A stretch of 64,000 bases of DNA, from assembly GCA_964016875.1 (NCBI GenBank), contig OZ024736.1, forward strand, positions 42,440,707 through 42,504,706. The letters are read 5' to 3'. Below are positions 1 through 12,191 of this stretch, piece by piece. How positions within the stretch are numbered: the first letter of the stretch is position 1; each line of letters starts with the position of its first letter. The position numbers and the translations under genes were made by a program. Origin of the DNA: Fallopia convolvulus (taxonomy: Eukaryota; Streptophyta; Magnoliopsida; Caryophyllales; Polygonaceae). Below the pieces are notes generated by a model. The model saw nothing but the letters and a program-made list of their open reading frames with translations, had not been told where the DNA came from and did no database searches.

Positions 1-117
1 CGGAGATGCTTCTTGTTTCCGCATAGTATTACAAATGAAACCACGTAACTTCACAGATGGTGTGCGATCACGGGTAGAACGACGAGGCAAGGCTTGAGCA
101 GCAATGGGAGTGGATTG
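1..117 (-). pseudogene. Copia polyprotein, continuation left of the solo-LTR insertion
   Basis: Read on the minus strand, this stretch continues the Copia reading frame that stops at 3244. It encodes a Ser/Thr-, Arg- and Pro-containing segment ending in a pattern like RRSTRDRTPSVKLRGF, which is typical of the linker between integrase and reverse transcriptase in Copia polyproteins. The frame joins that at 3244 if the inserted LTR and one copy of the GATTG duplication are removed. The reverse transcriptase and RNase H parts would lie beyond the left window edge. Confidence 0.8.
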
Positions 118-3100
118 TGTAACACCCCCGTTTTTCCCTCGGAGATATTACCGCCAGTGACCTCGGAATTTACACTCCGAAGCCACCCAAGGCTTTCACG
201 GTATTCAAGATACAAATAATAATGATAATTCAATAAATATTAAAATAAAATGTCCAACTTTCACAATCTTGAATAATCCAAATACTTGCGGAAAAATAAG
301 ATAAATAGTCTTGAACAAAGCGGAAGTAAAATTCTTGAAGGCGGTCCTTACAGACCAAGGATCTCGACCTTAAACTAAAAAGTTATTTAAATGAAACGTG
401 ACGTGCAACAACTTCAACAGCTTCAATCTCGAATCACCACTCCTTTACTCCCTGATGTTCCGTATAGGGACGGTTGACACCAGCCGGCCATGCAAAAGAA
501 ATAAAGCGGTCGGTCAGTCTAATGAAAGACTACGCAAGTGGAATTTTATGTGAGGTTCTTGTGATCTTAGTTGCATTATGACCATCGGACTCCGAATGAA
601 AGTCGGTCGATGACATAACCCAAATAATCTCACGGAAATGGAAATATGATGAAAAGATTAGGACACCACAAAACTATGGTTCCTTAAGAATGAGAAAGGT
701 TATGTTGGGAACTTTAATTATCAACCAATATTTTGAAAAGCCTCCGTTGACTTATCAAATCTACAACCAACCTCACCGAATGCGTGTTGTCCGAATTCAG
801 ATTGGAAAATAGATTAATCAAAGCCGGGAGCCAGAGTGGTTTTCCAAGTTGTAGTCACCACCCTGAACACATTTTAATGGGTGTGCACTAGCACTTATCT
901 TATTTAATTACAAAACATTGCATTCAAGTTGGTAGCTTTTAAGACGGCAACGTGATATGCCATAAGATATAGAATCCCACAAAGGGAGGAACGGGTTCCT
1001 AAGTCCCGATACAAGGCACTAGCTAGGTGCCAAACACTCCTCAAAACGGTTGAGAGAGTAGGGTCATGACCAGCATTAAGGTCTAGGTCCATCCTAATGC
1101 AAAATATTATAAAGAGGTGTTCAGGGGTTAGTGAACCCCCACCCCTAATTCTACGCTAGTCCAAAACAACGAATCTCAAAATGAGACCGTGAAACAAACA
1201 TGTGCACAAACATTGCAACCTAAATATAAGTTCTAGCGCATAATAGAATAATAACAATAAGCTACCATGGGGTCATTATCTCTATGCATAATAAACCCTA
1301 ATTCATTTATACGTTTCAACATGGACATTATTTCTATAATAACCTAAGTTCATTTTATTCAAACAAGCGTTCCCAACACAACATGCAAACATGAATAAAA
1401 GTATTCATGATAAAATATGAGAGCGAACCACCACTTGCCTTGTTAGCAGGCGAAACGATACGAGGATTCGATGGATTGGAGTCACGTGGAAACCAACTAG
1501 TTCCTGTTTCAAACGAGTGTACAAAATAAATTGTATTAATTTATTTTGATACTCTTTCTCCTTTAAAAGAGTTACTACGATTTAATTTAGGAGTTTATAA
1601 AAATTATAAACTTCTAATTTAGTAAGATGATTCCCGATTAATCTTAATGTTATGAACATTCTAACTTTTCATGTTCTATGAAATATGATATTAAATACCT
1701 TATATTATGCATAAAAAATATTCTCTATTTATTTTACATGCATATAACGTATTTTTAAATCATAATCTTACTCAATATTTGATTCATAAAAAAATCATTA
1801 ATTAATTTATTAATTATAATTTCAGAAATTACTATTTTCCGTAAGTATATTCTCAAAACTTTATTCTTCAAACACAATATTAGAGTAATGACTTCCTTAA
1901 AACAACAACATATATTTAAATATTAAGCCTATGAGTTTAACTTGAATCATTATAAAAATATATTTTTAACTTAAGGATACCCTTTATAATAATAATCTAT
2001 TATATAAAAAAATAGATTTAATAATTTATATAAATTTCTCCCAAAATATTTAGAACCAATATAATTCTTTAAAATAACCCTTTCTAGTTAAAAGCCCAAT
2101 ACAAAATAGCTAATTATAATGAAACAAGACAAAACATAAAAGTAATAATAAAACAATAATAAAAAATAAATAAAATAAAACAGAATACAGGAAAAAAAAC
2201 GAGATTGAGTTTTGTTTACAGTGGTGATGGTGGTGGTGTAGTACGACACAGTGGAGGGCGGCCAAGGAGTTGACGGTGGTTGCTGTGGGTGGTAGCCGCG
2301 AGGGTCGGGGTCGGATCTGGTGGGTCGAAGTCGAACGGAGCAAGACAAATGGAGTTTTGGTCAAGTTGGAAGGAGAGAGCTATGGAATTTTTGTGGTGAG
2401 AGGGGACCGATTTTGGTCTCAATTTATAGGGGAAAGGGTCGGATTTGAACGCCCAAAACGATTTGAAACCTTCCATAACTCTAATTTATCTGATTGGCAA
2501 TCAAATAAGGCTAATTGATTTTTAACCCTAATTCGTTCAAATCATAAAAGCGAAAATTTCGGGATCCTATTGATCAAATTAGCGTTAAGATTATGATGGG
2601 TATGAAATAAGGATAGTTTTCATGTATAATACTCTCAATTCCGTGATCAAAGGGTGAAAAAATAATTTGGGCATTCTCCATTGATGAAGCTGCGTACCAG
2701 CTGCTGGAGGAAGAAGGTGGTTTGCTGAATTTTACAATTTCAGCCCCATTTGTAAAGAAATTACAATTTTGGCCCATACTTTTAAAAACGTGGCAAAAAC
2801 GCCCATTTCTTAGGTATTTAAAATTCCGAAAATTATATTTTGTACCCAACATTTTAAGGACACATTAACTTGCCTTAAAAATTTAATCCTTTGTCATACA
2901 ATAATAAAAATAATATTTAGTAACTTATTAGAACTCTTTATTCATAAAAATAGTTTTTAGATAGGCAAAATCTCTTTAGGAAAATTCTTCCTAATAATTT
3001 AATATAATTTTATTCACTTTACTACTTATAAATACTTCTTTAAATTTATTATTAATTATTGAGTAAGACTTATGACCTTTCGGGTAAGGTCATTTATCTA

Positions 3101-3243
3101 AAATAATCTAATAACGATTATTTGTTAACTTTTTATTTAATAAGATGAGGCATTTAATATTTTTGATAATTCCACATATGTTTTATTAAATACCATTTAG
3201 GGAAATTACATCATTGCCCTTATTAGAAAAGAGGGTTATTACA
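118..3243. mobile_element. Solo LTR, probably Ty3/gypsy type, inserted in a Copia element
   Basis: The 3,126-bp unit begins TGTAACACCCCC and ends GGGTTATTACA, so it has TG...CA ends in a short inverted repeat (TGTAA/TTACA). It is flanked by perfect 5-bp direct repeats GATTG at 113-117 and 3244-3248, the target duplication expected of an LTR element. No internal pol, primer site or second LTR is visible. It is therefore best read as a solo LTR left by recombination between the two LTRs of a long-LTR element. The interior is AT-rich and has no convincing coding region. The Ty3/gypsy assignment rests only on its length and end sequences and is an inference. Confidence 0.8.
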
Positions 3244-5993
3244 GATTGAACCCCACCACCCCCATCCGCTGCCTGCGTTTGGTCGTTTGAGGAGCTAGGT
3301 AAAGAATTGTCTTGAACAGCGACAGAGGAAGATTGAACCCCACTCCCCCTGTCTTCTGTCTGCGATTGGTCGTTTGAGGAGGTAGGAGTGGATTCTTGAA
3401 TGGCAACAGAAGGAGATTGAACCCCACTCCCCCTGTCGTCCATCTGCGTTGGAGCTGAGGGGTATTGGCAAATATCAAACATAGCAGGGTGATCATTGGT
3501 TGGAGAACTGTGGTCTGTAATAGTCGGGTTAGTGGTAGATTGATATGGGAATTTGGTTTCATAGAATATGACATCTCGGGAAACAAACCTTTCGTTAGTT
3601 GCAATATCAAGAACTTTCCAACCTTTTTGTCCATTCGGATAGCCAATAAAAACGCATTTTCTAGCTCTAGGAGCAAATTTGTTGGAAGATTTTGGAATGA
3701 TAGAAGCATAACAAAGACAACCAAAGACACGCAAATGATCATAAGCCGGAGGACGACCGTACAACAACTCAAAAGGAGTTTTATTTTGTAAAACTGGGGT
3801 TGGAGTTCGATTAATTAAATAACATGCAGTCAAAACACACTCGCCCCAAAATTGCAATGGTAAATTTGCATGAAATCGTAAAGCGCGAGCAACATTTAAT
3901 ATATGTCTATGTTTTCTTTTTGCTCGACCATTTTGTTGAGGAGTTCCAACACAAGAAGTTTCAAATAAAATCCAATTTTCATCAAAAAAATTTCGTAAAC
4001 TAGTAAATTCGGTGCCATTGTCACTCCTAATGCATTTAACATGTTTATCAAATTGTCGTGTAGTCATGGCACAAAAATTAGAAATTAACGAAGCAACTTC
4101 AGTTTTGTGTTTCATAAGAAATATCCAAACACATCGACTAAAATCATCAACCATAGTCAAAAAATAATGAGCCCCATGAACGGACGGAGTCCGATAGGGA
4201 CCCCACCCATCACAGTGAATTGAATCAAACATATTAGAAGCATGCGTTTGACTAATCGAAAATGAAGGACGAGATTGTTTAGCTCTATGACAACTATCGC
4301 AAGGTTCCATAGGACCATTTATTCTAATATTTGGTAAAAATTTAAGAACATGAAGTGAGGGATGACCAATTCTGGAATGCCACAAGGCAGGTGATGCAAC
4401 ATCCATTCGTGAAGCGTGTCCCATCGACGCCACCACACGAAGCCAATACACACCATTCCGCTCTTCACTCGCCCCAATCAAATTCATCGAAGTGCGATCC
4501 TGCAAGATACATAGCCGATCAGTCATACGAGCAATACAATCATGATCTCTCAACAACCGAGCAATAGAAATCAAATTACACGTCAACTTTGGAACAAACA
4601 GCACATCCCGAATGATGAATTTATCAGACAATATTAAGTTTCCAGCCGTGTTTGCAGTAGTAGACATCCCATTTGGGAGAACAATTGAGGATGAGGCCAC
4701 AGGATATAAATCAGTCAATAATTTTTCGTTTCCCGTCATGTGAAACGAGGCCCCGGTATCTAAGATCCAATTAGAATTATACGTACCAGAACCTGCCGTA
4801 TTATTATTCTGAGAATTGTTTACTCGAATTTGCTGCAAAAGTTGATTGAATTGAGACTCGGACAGCCCCGTCCCGCCTCGATCCGCGGCGCTCAGCCCCT
4901 CGGTTTGGACACCAGAATTCTCGGCGCTGGTAGCGGCGTTGGCCAGGCCACGCCCGCGCCCTCTGCCTCGGCTGGAGCTTGTATTGCGAGCCGCCTCACG
5001 CTGGATTGCAAGCTGCTGCTCGTGCCGATCGGTACCCCACCACTCGGGATATCCGACAAGCTTGTAACACGTCTTCACGTCATGTCCAGTAATCTCGCAA
5101 TGAGTACACCATGGCCTGTCACCTCGGCGCTGATCGAGAGCGTGATTTGCGCCAGCTTGGCGCCTGTCACGATCTCCCTCGGACCGCCTGTCTCGGTCAC
5201 GGCGTTCGCCCCGCCCTCGTCCTCCTTGAGCGGCAAAAGCGGCACCTTCCAGCCGCGATTCAGCAGCACCATCTCGACTCTTCAAGGCTAATCTCGCCCT
5301 TTCTTCCGACACAACAGTGGCATACACCTTGTTCATGTTTTGGATTGGATCCTGCGCCAAGGCGCTTGACCGGACCGTGCTATAGACCTCATTGAGTCCC
5401 ATCAAAAATTGATGGACTCGTTCATCATCTCGCTCTTTTGTGAGGACATCAGCCCACTTGCACTCACATTTTCCGCAAGTGCATCGACGGGACACTGTGT
5501 AGTTGGCCAATTCATCCCAAAGCTTCTTCAGATCTGCATAATAAGTGGCCACTGAACGCCCACTTTGAACACATCGGGCCAAGTCGAACCTCAATTGTTG
5601 TACTCTTGGACCATTCCCGATTGAATATCTCTGCTTTAAATCATCCCATAACTCCTTCGCTGTCTCGAAGAAAGTAATGGAGGATCTCATGGACTCGTCA
5701 ATGGACTGTAATATCCACCCAACGATCATTGAATTCACGCTCCACCAATCATCTAACTCGTTGATATCATCCGGTGGAGCAATAGTGCCATCAATGAAAC
5801 CTAGCTTACGCTTTGCTCGGAGTGAGTTGCGTAAAACTAGTTCCCATTCTTGAAAGTTATCCCCCTTGAATGTCACGGGGCAAATCTTCATGCCCGGGTG
5901 ATCGGACGGATGCAAGTAGAACGACGAGTTTTGCGGACGAGAGCCATCTGCAGTCTTGGATCCATTGGATGGCTCTGCTGGCGTCTTTGTCAT
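3244..5993 (-). pseudogene. Ty1/Copia gag-protease-integrase polyprotein, interrupted
   Basis: The ORF starts at the ATG complementary to 5991-5993 and runs about 916 codons before reading into the inserted LTR. In order it has a Copia-type N-terminal gag domain (residues about 22-75), a UBN2-like gag region (about 100-235), a CCHC zinc knuckle at 296-309, an aspartic protease motif DTGAS at 412-416, a GAG-pre-integrase HHCC domain (LWHSRIGHP... CDSCHRAK) and the integrase core. The conserved glutamate after PQQNG, third catalytic residue of the DDE triad, is lysine at about residue 692 (codon 3918-3920). Together with the LTR insertion this makes the copy non-functional. The short LTR suggests an Ale- or Ivana-like lineage, but that is uncertain. 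Confidence 0.9.
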
Positions 5994-6092
5994 GGCTGGA
6001 AAACGGCGGCACTAGCAACAAGGCAAGGCGACGAGTGCTAGGATGATGCGGCCGATGAAATTTCTAGGGCAGAGGATCGGAAAAAGCACTCA

Positions 6093-6104
6093 GCTCTGAT
6101 ACCA
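6093..6104 (-). other. Primer-binding site of the Copia element
   Basis: The minus strand reads TGGTATCAGAGC, the complement of the 3' end of initiator methionine tRNA that plant Copia elements use to prime minus-strand DNA synthesis. It lies about 100 bp upstream of the gag ATG and directly after the LTR. Confidence 0.85.
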
Positions 6105-6263
6105 TAAAAGGACGTGTTTTGGCAAAACTTGTTACCGATTATCATTAAGCAAGAGTTTATATACACATACAATCAACCTAAGTAAGGATAAGATCTTAAC
6201 TAAAAAGATACAGAATATTAACAATATCTTACAATATATAAAACTACCCAAAATATATCCAAT
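6105..6263 (-). repeat. 5' LTR of the minus-strand Copia element (short, boundary approximate)
   Basis: This is the stretch between the primer-binding site and the start of coding similarity to a host E3 ligase. On the minus strand it carries a TATA-like TATATAAAC about 65 bp before its end, consistent with a promoter in a short LTR of about 160 bp. The exact outer end was not fixed, because the other LTR and its target duplication lie outside the window. Confidence 0.55.
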
Positions 6264-6264
6264 A

Positions 6265-6430
6265 GAGACTTTAAAGGATACAACTATGAAAAGGCTATCT
6301 GAGATGGAAAATGCTCTTAGGAAGGCAAGCAGTCAAGTACATCGTGCAAATGTAGTTGTGAGACAGTTTAAGGTTGAGAATGCAGAAATCAGAGCAGAGA
6401 TGGAGGCTTCCAACTTGAGTGCAGAGATGG
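6265..6430 (+). pseudogene. Fragment of an RF298/RF4-like E3 ubiquitin ligase exon
   Basis: The plus strand encodes a segment beginning TLKDTTMKRLSEMENALRKA and continuing to about EIRAEMEASNLSA. This strongly resembles the coiled-coil region of plant putative E3 ubiquitin ligases RF298/RF4 (MIP1 family), as I recall that family. Similarity starts abruptly beside the Copia LTR and fades after about 55 codons. No RING domain, splice structure or remainder of the gene is in the window. It is either a captured fragment or the edge of a gene split by the Copia insertion. Confidence 0.6.
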
Positions 6431-7547
6431 ACGCATGGACCACTGCAATCCACTCACTTTTGATATACTGCTCGCAGCATTGGGTCCTACACCTCTCCTT
6501 TACATGCTCTACTTTGCACTAATGTGAGGACAGTCGTTTAAGACTAATGCCGAACTAGAGGTGTTACAAAAAGATGTTAAGTTACTTTGTACTTCCATAA
6601 ACCAATTACATAAATCTTTACTGGTTGTAAATACTGGTGGTATGGTGTTTTATCTCTCATGTTCTAAAACTCTTTAATTACACAAAGTGATTAGTAGAAC
6701 AACCATGCATGACATGGTCTTTATTTTGTAGTTTGAATATCTAATGTCGTCCCTTTGTCTTCACATTTTGGTGTTTATATAGACGTACTCTTCAAGCGTC
6801 TTTGTTGCTTTCCTAGCTGATACTGACAACACAAACGCCGCCACAGGCTGTCAGTATTCTACCTGTCTGTAACGACGTCGTCTTTAACACGACAAAGGCT
6901 ATTTAACTGATTTTTTAATGATACTAATGCACAAATTATTTTTCTCCCTCAAGGGCAACTTGATTTTAACAATAGCTTTTACCAGGTTGGGTCACAAAGC
7001 TTTGTAGTGGAAATAGGACCCAAGGAGGATCTACAAACGTCAAAAGCATTTCAAGACTGCAGAGACTTTAAATTAAGCTACTCATGAGAAAGTGCACTTC
7101 TCTTTTGGTGGTCAACCTCTGTGTACGTATTAAGGTATGGTTTCAATATTTTTCTTTTCTTTTTCCCCAATTATATCCTAAATTTCATCTCAAATGTATC
7201 ATTCAATTTCAAGTTCATTAAAGGGCTTGAAATAACACTATTATGATAGAAAAGAGAGAGTAAAGTCATTAAAAGAGCCTCTATTATCTGTTGTATACAC
7301 TTGGTAGTGCGAAAAATTGTACTTGTGTTGTCATGCTAAACACAAACCTAGTATAATCTACATGTGGTTCAGAAGAATGGGAAACCATGGTTTCTTATGT
7401 TGTACGCACTTGGTATGGTTTGTTTTGCTCATGCAAGGCTGTAATGGCCATCAAAACCATAGTTTCTTATGTCCTGCTTATGGGGCTCCATGGCTACTAT
7501 GTATCTACAATTTCTAATACTAATTTATATTTAAAGTTTCTTTGCAT
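6431..7547. other. Non-coding stretch
   Basis: No supported gene is present. There are short direct repeats, such as CCATGGTTTCTTATGT near 7384 and CCATAGTTTCTTATGT near 7457, and AT-rich sequence. Some of it could be intron sequence of the disrupted E3 ligase gene, but nothing proves this. Confidence 0.5.
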
Positions 7548-7552
7548 AATTT

Positions 7553-8676
7553 TGATAGGCGTGAAATGGTCGTGCAAATCACGGCTATGCAAAAGAGTCC
7601 TAACAACCTAAAGACTGTAGTCTTAGGGAAGTAAGGGTCGAATCCACAGGGAGGAGATTTATCTTTCTATGTAAGTTTTATGTCAATTAAAGTAAAAGGG
7701 AATTTTATGAATTAAACTACTATCTAACATGCAAAATTAATTAAAACAATTAAAGTTTGGGTTTTTATCAATTTAAGGAAAACACTTAGTCATTCAGAGA
7801 TCCACATTCGTATGACAAGTTGATCATAGATTCACTCAATATCGCATGCATATGGAATTCCAATTCCTTTTCAAAGATAATTAATAGCACAACCAGATAC
7901 TATCAATCCTAACTAATTGAATAACCCTGAAACTATCAAGAATCAATTCAAAAGCAGCATTAAGAATAGGAATATAATTAGGATACAAATCTAGCATAAA
8001 ACAACCAACTTTTATACTAGAATGCAATTTAACTCTCTTCTACAATAGACTAGCACAACCAGATACTAGCACAATGTAGTTTGCTACTATGAAATAGAGA
8101 AACTCAACCAGTAATTTCTCTAGATCTAGCAATTGAGATTTAATAACAACAACCCTAGAAATTGCTGAAATCAATCACATAAACAATTCAATCAAGAGAG
8201 TAAAATAATTCCATGCAATAGATAAAGAGTAGAAATCTCACAACTGAAAGTCAAACGATGCTTCAAACTGTCTGACTAAGCAAAAGGGCTTAGTTCTCCA
8301 TGAAAGCTAAAAACTCTGAATGGAAAATACGATAATAGTGTCTGAATGAGAGATGCAACTCTCTAAAACCTAATATATCAAACTAGGTCTAAAAAGTCTA
8401 TCCAAAAATACATAAACTCGGAATAAAGCTGATAAAGATATGGCCAATCAGAATATAACATGTGGCAACACTCGGATGCGCTGACCACCAAAGGCGGCGG
8501 TCGCCGCCAGCACCAGGACGCGATCTTCAGACTACTTCAATCCAGCTTTAAAACTCCAAATTAATGCATCTTCGGGTCTTCTTTCTCCTAGCTGGAAATA
8601 GCATATAAAACACCTAAAATAACCATAAATTCATGCTAAAACTCCTCCTAAATACACAATATAATTGTGCATATCA
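7553..8676. mobile_element. Second solo LTR (1,124 bp)
   Basis: The unit begins TGATAGGCGTG and ends GTGCATATCA, giving TG...CA ends with a 5-bp inverted repeat TGATA/TATCA. It is flanked by perfect 5-bp direct repeats AATTT at 7548-7552 and 8677-8681. It holds the motif GGTCGAATCCACAGGGAGG, which is frequent in plant LTR elements. No coding domains, primer site or second LTR are visible, so a solo LTR is the simplest reading. Lineage is undetermined. Confidence 0.75.
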
Positions 8677-8681
8677 AATTT

Positions 8682-9274
8682 GGATTTCATTTTTTTCAAC
8701 TATTTGTGACATTTGTTTTGGTTCTTATATCAATTTTGATGTATGGAAAAGGCCAAGCAAACAATGCTCTTTTTTCCCTTTTGGGAAATGTGTTTAACGT
8801 AGGCATGTTTGCAATGTTTTTTTGTTGCTTTTATAAGGATATCTGATCGGTTGTTTCTTTCATGTAACATATGCTCTTGATTCTGCAAGTTACTTCTTCC
8901 TTTGTTTTGAAAAAAAAAGTTGGCATGTTGTGCTCAGTTATGACTTATGAGGATGTTTTTTTGGGTGACAATATGAAGTTGGCAAGCCATGCACAATTGT
9001 GAGGTTGATTAGGTAAAGAATAAGGTTGTGCGTAAATGATTAATGAGTAATTATTAGATGTAGTAGTAGTTTCTGGGATGTTGATATATCATCTGTGTTA
9101 CACATCGGGTACATTATGTGTTGCTTTACAATATCCATTTAGGCTATATTTGAGCTTGTAATCAGGGTTGTATTCTTTGTGGTTGGACGATGTGAGTTAT
9201 GTACGAAATTGTGCTGATAATAAGGTGTAGGAGCATACTTGTTTCAATAATCTTCGTGTCCATTTGGAATAAGT
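8682..9274. other. Non-coding stretch between solo LTR and Sirevirus
   Basis: AT-rich sequence with no supported gene, repeat or RNA. It ends in the GTTTG target site of the Sirevirus insertion. Confidence 0.5.
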
Positions 9275-9279
9275 GTTTG

Positions 9280-10174
9280 TGTTGGAACAGTGTTAGGGAA
9301 CTAACACTGGAACAATGGGTTCTCCATTCGAGAAATCGAAGTTTTGATAATGACAAACAAATGGAACTAATTCCCTGTATAAGTGATCTCAGGAAAGATA
9401 GAAAGTTTACAGGAAAAGTAAAGGGAAACGTTCCCTGTCAAGTCACCTGTGTACGTGGCAAGAAATCAAAAGGACAAGAGAGACTTTTTACTATTGTCTT
9501 GGGCGGCAAGCCAAAGCTCCGAATGAATAGAGATGAAGAAGGGTACGCTAGTCTTTTTGAATAGTGTCGTACTCCCCAAGACAATAAGGGCAAAGGCGTC
9601 AGAACTAAAAATGAAAACTCTATAAAAGGAATGCGACGCCGCTAGGTCTAATTGAGCTCTCGCACATCTGAAAACCAGATATACAAAAGGAAAGAAAGAG
9701 ATCGAGAGCCCGAGCTGATTCATAGAAGATATCCAAACCAGAAGTTCAAGGAAGGAAAGATCAAGTGATGAAGACTGCGTGAAGTTCTTCATCAGCTTGA
9801 AGAAGGTGGTTCCTGTGCTAAAGGGAACTGCACAGGAACGAGAAGGTTCACTCTCTATATTCATTTGTGTTTAGATCTAGGAACTATTATGTCTTAGTCG
9901 TTAGTATTGTTTGTGAGTGGGATCGAAAGCAATAGAGAAGTTCGACTTTGTATTGTAGATCCTGAGATATATCAATAGAATATAGTGCGTGTTCAAAATC
10001 CTCCAAGGGAGGTAGAGGTTTACTCTTTAGCTAGTTGGCTAAAGAGGTTCCTCTATAAGGAACTGTGTCCAAGCTTTAAATTCCTGTTTTAGTCTTGTTC
10101 TATATTACTCCGCTGCGTAAGGGAACTTTCACTGGAACAGTTCCCAACTGTCTTAGACTAACATCGATCCTACA
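9280..10174 (+). repeat. Sirevirus 5' LTR
   Basis: Begins TGTTGGAACAG and ends CGATCCTACA. A TATA box (TATAAAA) at 9621-9627 marks the probable start of transcription. The LTR is rich in GGAAC and GTTCC pentamers and contains the palindrome GGAACAGTTCC at 10134-10144. Antisense and sense ORFs inside the LTR recur in the other LTR and are not considered genes. Confidence 0.95.
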
Positions 10175-10176
10175 AT

Positions 10177-10188
10177 TGGTATCAGAGC
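10177..10188 (+). other. Sirevirus primer-binding site
   Basis: TGGTATCAGAGC lies two bases after the 5' LTR and is complementary to the 3' end of initiator methionine tRNA. Confidence 0.9.
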
Positions 10189-10220
10189 TTGGCTCTAGAT
10201 GTTCTGTGAAAACTCGCAGG

Positions 10221-12191
10221 ATGTCTACAGGAATGTCTTTAGAACTCAGTGCCGTTGGACATGGAAGTGACAAACCACCAAGGTTGATAGAAGGCCGTTT
10301 TGAACGATGGCAAGGGTTGATGATGGACTGGATGAAGAGCCATGACTATCAGGCATGGGCTGTGATCGAGAGAGGGAACTTCACCATCAATCCAGAGATC
10401 GAGAATGATCTCACGAAGTGGGGACCAAATGAGTGGAAATGCATGGAAGCCAACTACAAGGCAAAGATGTATCTCAACTACTCCATGAGTGAGATCGATT
10501 CAGCCAAGGTGGGAAATCTCAAGACCGCCAAGGAAATGTGGGCTGCTATTGAACAAATGCATATAGGAAGCTCAGATCTCAAGGAAGACCATCAGATGGA
10601 TGTTCGACAAGAGTTCTACAACTTCAGAATGGAACCTGGAGAAACAGTATCATCATACCAGTTCCGGTTTCAGGGACTAGTGACTAAGCTTGAGAACTTG
10701 GGAATCTCTGATAGGGAAGTCATCGAACGAATCAAGGTCAAGAAGGTGATAGATGGTCTCACTGGTGAATGGGCTCATGATCGAACAACCTTCAGAGAAA
10801 ATACATCCAACAGGAACCTCATGCTTCATGAGATCTTTGGAAAGCTGAAATCCTATGAGAATAGGAGGAACTCCGATAAAGCACAAGACAAACCTGAAAA
10901 GGGAATTGCGCTTAAATTGGAGAAAGTGCTTAAGTCTGTCCAGGAACAGTGTGAAGAGTCTGAAGATGAAGAAGAGGATGACATAGTGCTCATCACAAAG
11001 GCACTACGTAACCTCTACAAGAAGGGAAAGTTCCGAAAGAACTATGGAGGGAACAGTTCCTCACGAGACTACAACAAATCAGGAGACAAAGATGCAAAGG
11101 ACATCACATGCTTCAAGTGCTTCAAGAAGGGTGACTATGCCAAAGCTTGTCCCCTGGGAAATGATGAGAATAAGTCTGGGAACAAAGCTTACATAGCAAC
11201 TTGGGATGACTCAGATGATGATGATCCAGAATCTTGGGCTGCACCAAACATGTGTGCCATGGCAATCAATGAAGATCCAAAGGAACCTCAAGAGGAAGTG
11301 AGTATTCTATCTCTAACTAGTTGCTTTGATAAATGCTCTAAATCTGATCTCTTTCGTATACTCTCTAAACTTGTTAAAGACAACATGAAGTTACAAAAGG
11401 AAGTAAGTGCAATTGAAGAGCATTGTCTTAAACTTGAAAATGATGCCTCTGGAAAGGAACTTAGCTTAAAAAATCCTGAATCAGCTTAGTGTTCTGAATG
11501 TGATAGATTAAGGAAGGAACTCGACTCTACTATAACCTCTAAAAATGAACTTATCTCTACTCTTGCCGTTGTCACCACTGAAAAGGAGGCCATTAGTAAG
11601 AAATTAGAGATATCCGAGGGAAAGAAAATAGTAGAGACCCCTAAGGTCACATTTGTTCCTTCTAGGCATGGAATAGGATATTCCGAAAGAAACTCTGAAA
11701 CTGATCAAACAACTCTTACCTTAAGGGAACTAAGTGAAAGTAGAGCTCTAGAGCTACAAACTGAAAAAATTAAGAATTCTCACTTAGAAGAAAAGATCAG
11801 GGTTCTAGAGAGTGGAACTATAGGAAAAAAGGACTACTATACTGGAAACAACTCTCACAAAATCTATGTTAAGATAGCTAAGGGAAATGGTTCCAGAGGA
11901 CCTAATAAGGAAACAGTTGAGAAAAATAGGATTCAGAGACCACATCCTAAGTATTATCTAGGAGAATATTACAAAACTTGCTGGACATGTGGAGGTCATG
12001 GTCATTACAAGGAACAATGTCCCAAAATTGGTCAATCAAAAGGGTTCTCAAGTAGAAGCAACAACAGAACATCTCACTCAAAATCTTACAGGAATTATCA
12101 CTCGATTGATGTGAACATTGCAGATTATGTTGATTACTACCCCTGTAAGGAACCAGGCAAGGGACACCTTGCCTGGGTAACCAAACATTGA
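10221..12191 (+). pseudogene. Sirevirus gag, interrupted by an in-frame TAG
   Basis: The likely start is the ATG at 10221, after the primer site; an upstream in-frame ATG lies inside the LTR. The first part (about 422 codons) contains a UBN2-type gag domain and a first zinc knuckle near 11110-11151 whose histidine is replaced by aspartate (GDYAKAC). An in-frame TAG at 11487-11489 ends it. The same frame stays open afterwards to TGA at 12189-12191 and encodes a coiled-coil-rich stretch and a second, canonical CCHC knuckle near 11980-12021. Two knuckles and a coiled coil fit SIRE gag. Whether TAG is a lesion or a readthrough signal cannot be told from one copy, but it lies inside gag rather than at the gag-pol junction. 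Confidence 0.85.

Noticed and set aside
2270..2518. 82-aa ORF inside the solo LTR
   Set aside because: No domain, inside a non-coding LTR, and overlapped by other chance frames.
4830..5291. 153-aa plus-strand ORF antisense to Copia gag
   Set aside because: It is a shadow of the GC-rich gag region on the opposite strand.
9466..9864. 132-aa antisense ORF in the 5' Sirevirus LTR, repeated at 18924-19322
   Set aside because: It is preserved only because the two LTRs are nearly identical; it has no family features and lies antisense to the LTR.
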